Below are positions 32,894 to 33,649 of a DNA stretch of 33,649 bases, one piece after another. The translations under genes were made by a program, and so were the position numbers. How positions within the stretch are numbered: the first letter of the stretch is position 1; every line of letters begins with the position of its first letter. The notes beneath the pieces were generated by a model, which did not search any database, was not told the origin of the DNA, and saw nothing but the letters and a program-made list of their open reading frames with translations. This DNA comes from Elusimicrobiota bacterium. GTDB taxonomy: Bacteria > Elusimicrobiota > Elusimicrobia > Elusimicrobiales > UBA9959. The DNA is taken from positions 1 to 33,649 of the forward strand of contig JAPLKJ010000296.1 in assembly GCA_026388125.1 (NCBI GenBank), read 5' to 3'.

Positions 32894-33352
32894 CTATTCA
32901 GCTTTCACTGTCTGCCTTAACGCTTCGTAAAGCGCCACGCCCGCGGCCGTGGAAAGATTTATCGAACGGACGCGGTCGGACCACATCGGGATCCTGTAAA
33001 GCCGGTCCGCGTATTTCTCGTACATCCAATCCGGGAAGCCGGCGGTCTCGGCCCCGAACACCAGGCAGGAATCCTCCCGGTACGGGGCCTGCCAGTAATT
33101 CGTCCCCCCCTTCGTGGAGAAGAACAGCAGCGAGGGGTTTTCCGGCAAAGTTTTCAGGAAAGCCTCGAAATCGGCGTGCACCGAATACTTCAGGAACTGC
33201 CAGTAATCCAGGCCGGAGCGGCGTATCTCCTTCGCGCTCAGCTCGAAACCCATTTTGCCCACGAACGCCAGTTCCGTGCCGGTGGCCACGCAGGTGCGCC
33301 CTATATTGCCCGCGTTCCACGGGATGTCGGGATTGATCAGGACTATCTTCAT
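32894..33352 (-). CDS. trmL: tRNA (cytidine/uridine-34 2'-O)-methyltransferase, SPOUT family
   Basis: 152 residues, the usual TrmL length. Visible SPOUT motifs are LINPDIPWNAGNIGRTC (5-21), LVFGAETAGFP (motif 2, about 93-103) and the C-terminal knot IPMWSDRVRSINLSTAAGVALYEALRQ. TrmL methylates the ribose of the wobble nucleotide in tRNA-Leu. It starts 18 nt after the asparagine synthase-like gene and is followed by the glycosyltransferase, an odd companion for a tRNA-modification gene, and probably just shares the transcript. Confidence 0.93.
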   Translation of the reverse strand: MKIVLINPDIPWNAGNIGRTCVATGTELAFVGKMGFELSAKEIRRSGLDYWQFLKYSVHADFEAFLKTLPENPSLLFFSTKGGTNYWQAPYREDSCLVFGAETAGFPDWMYEKYADRLYRIPMWSDRVRSINLSTAAGVALYEALRQTVKAE

Positions 33353-33370
33353 TTAACTTTTGCCCGGCGG

Positions 33371-33649
33371 CTAGCCTACTTTAAAATCGTCCGCGAACTG
33401 CCTGTGCCACAGCTCCAGCATCATCAGCGCCCAGAGTTTGTAGCCGTGATCGCGCATACCGCCCTGGTGCTCGTCCCAGAAACGGAACAGTTCTTCTTTT
33501 TTGAAGTAGCCGCGGTCCAGCGCTTTCTGCGAAAGACAAAGCCCGGCCCAGTACTCCTTCAGTTCGCCGCGGAACCAGGGCCCCAGCGGCACGCCGAAGC
33601 CCATCTTGCCGCGCTTATAGATGTCGGGCGGCAGCATGTCCCGGAAGGT
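33371..33649 (-). CDS. asparagine synthase (glutamine-hydrolysing)-like, C-terminal fragment
   Basis: The frame stays open to the right edge, so only the last 92 codons are seen. MLPPDIYKRGKMGFGVPLGPWFRGEL is the conserved segment near the C-terminus of AsnB-type synthetases, followed by WDEHQGGMRDHGYKLWALMMLELWHRQF, which ends most family members. In glycan loci such proteins often amidate sugar uronic acids rather than aspartate. The context here, next to a glycosyltransferase and radical SAM gene, makes that plausible. The N-terminal glutaminase is outside the window. Confidence 0.85.
   Translation of the reverse strand, partial: TFRDMLPPDIYKRGKMGFGVPLGPWFRGELKEYWAGLCLSQKALDRGYFKKEELFRFWDEHQGGMRDHGYKLWALMMLELWHRQFADDFKVG

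Overview
The window is a GC-rich bacterial chromosome segment from an organism with a diderm envelope. Evidence for the outer membrane is an apolipoprotein N-acyltransferase (Lnt) and a porin-like barrel protein with a signal peptide. The mix of tandem clostripain (C11) peptidases, a ValS with the archaeal/actinobacterial-style signature and B12-type radical SAM enzymes next to glycan genes would suit an uncultured lineage such as Elusimicrobiota. That taxonomic guess is inference; no marker gene was compared.

Region 1 (1-7.9 kb) is a secreted-protease island. Four C11 clostripain-like genes lie in tandem on the minus strand. Each has its own signal peptide, intrinsic terminator and 5' region rich in GGGCC motifs. 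They are flanked by an OmpR-type response regulator (left) and a stand-alone receiver protein (right). Three copies are intact. The fourth has an in-frame TAA just after its catalytic Cys. Two near-identical 15-bp palindromes stand upstream of the OmpR-type regulator.

Region 2 (8-15 kb) holds a TMTC/DUF1736-like membrane protein with TPRs, a small ORF in front of it, a DUF4097-like SGAG-repeat protein, cinA, an unknown multi-pass membrane protein and an ABC-F ATPase. Three intergenic inverted repeats share GGGGACG...CGTCCCC ends and look like one REP/MITE-type family.

Region 3 (15-17.6 kb) contains a split tRNA-Thr(UGU). A truncated 5' half and a complete copy are separated by about 1.2 kb of AT-rich DNA that carries one secreted YD-repeat-like protein. 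Base pairing suggests that the native 5' half was displaced and that the inserted DNA supplied a new promoter and 5' half. A porin-like gene and tRNA-Glu(CUC) follow.

Region 4 (17.6-26.7 kb) is housekeeping: valS, ychF, and a tight minus-strand cluster secA-lnt-HDAC-like deacetylase.

Region 5 (26.8-33.6 kb) looks like surface-glycan and accessory metabolism. It has a B12-type radical SAM gene broken by two in-frame stops, a methyltransferase overlapping a Wzx-like flippase, a second B12-type radical SAM gene, a GT2 glycosyltransferase, trmL and the 3' end of an asparagine synthase-like gene. Three otherwise well-preserved genes or gene halves are interrupted only by nonsense codons, so sequencing or consensus errors must be excluded before calling pseudogenes.
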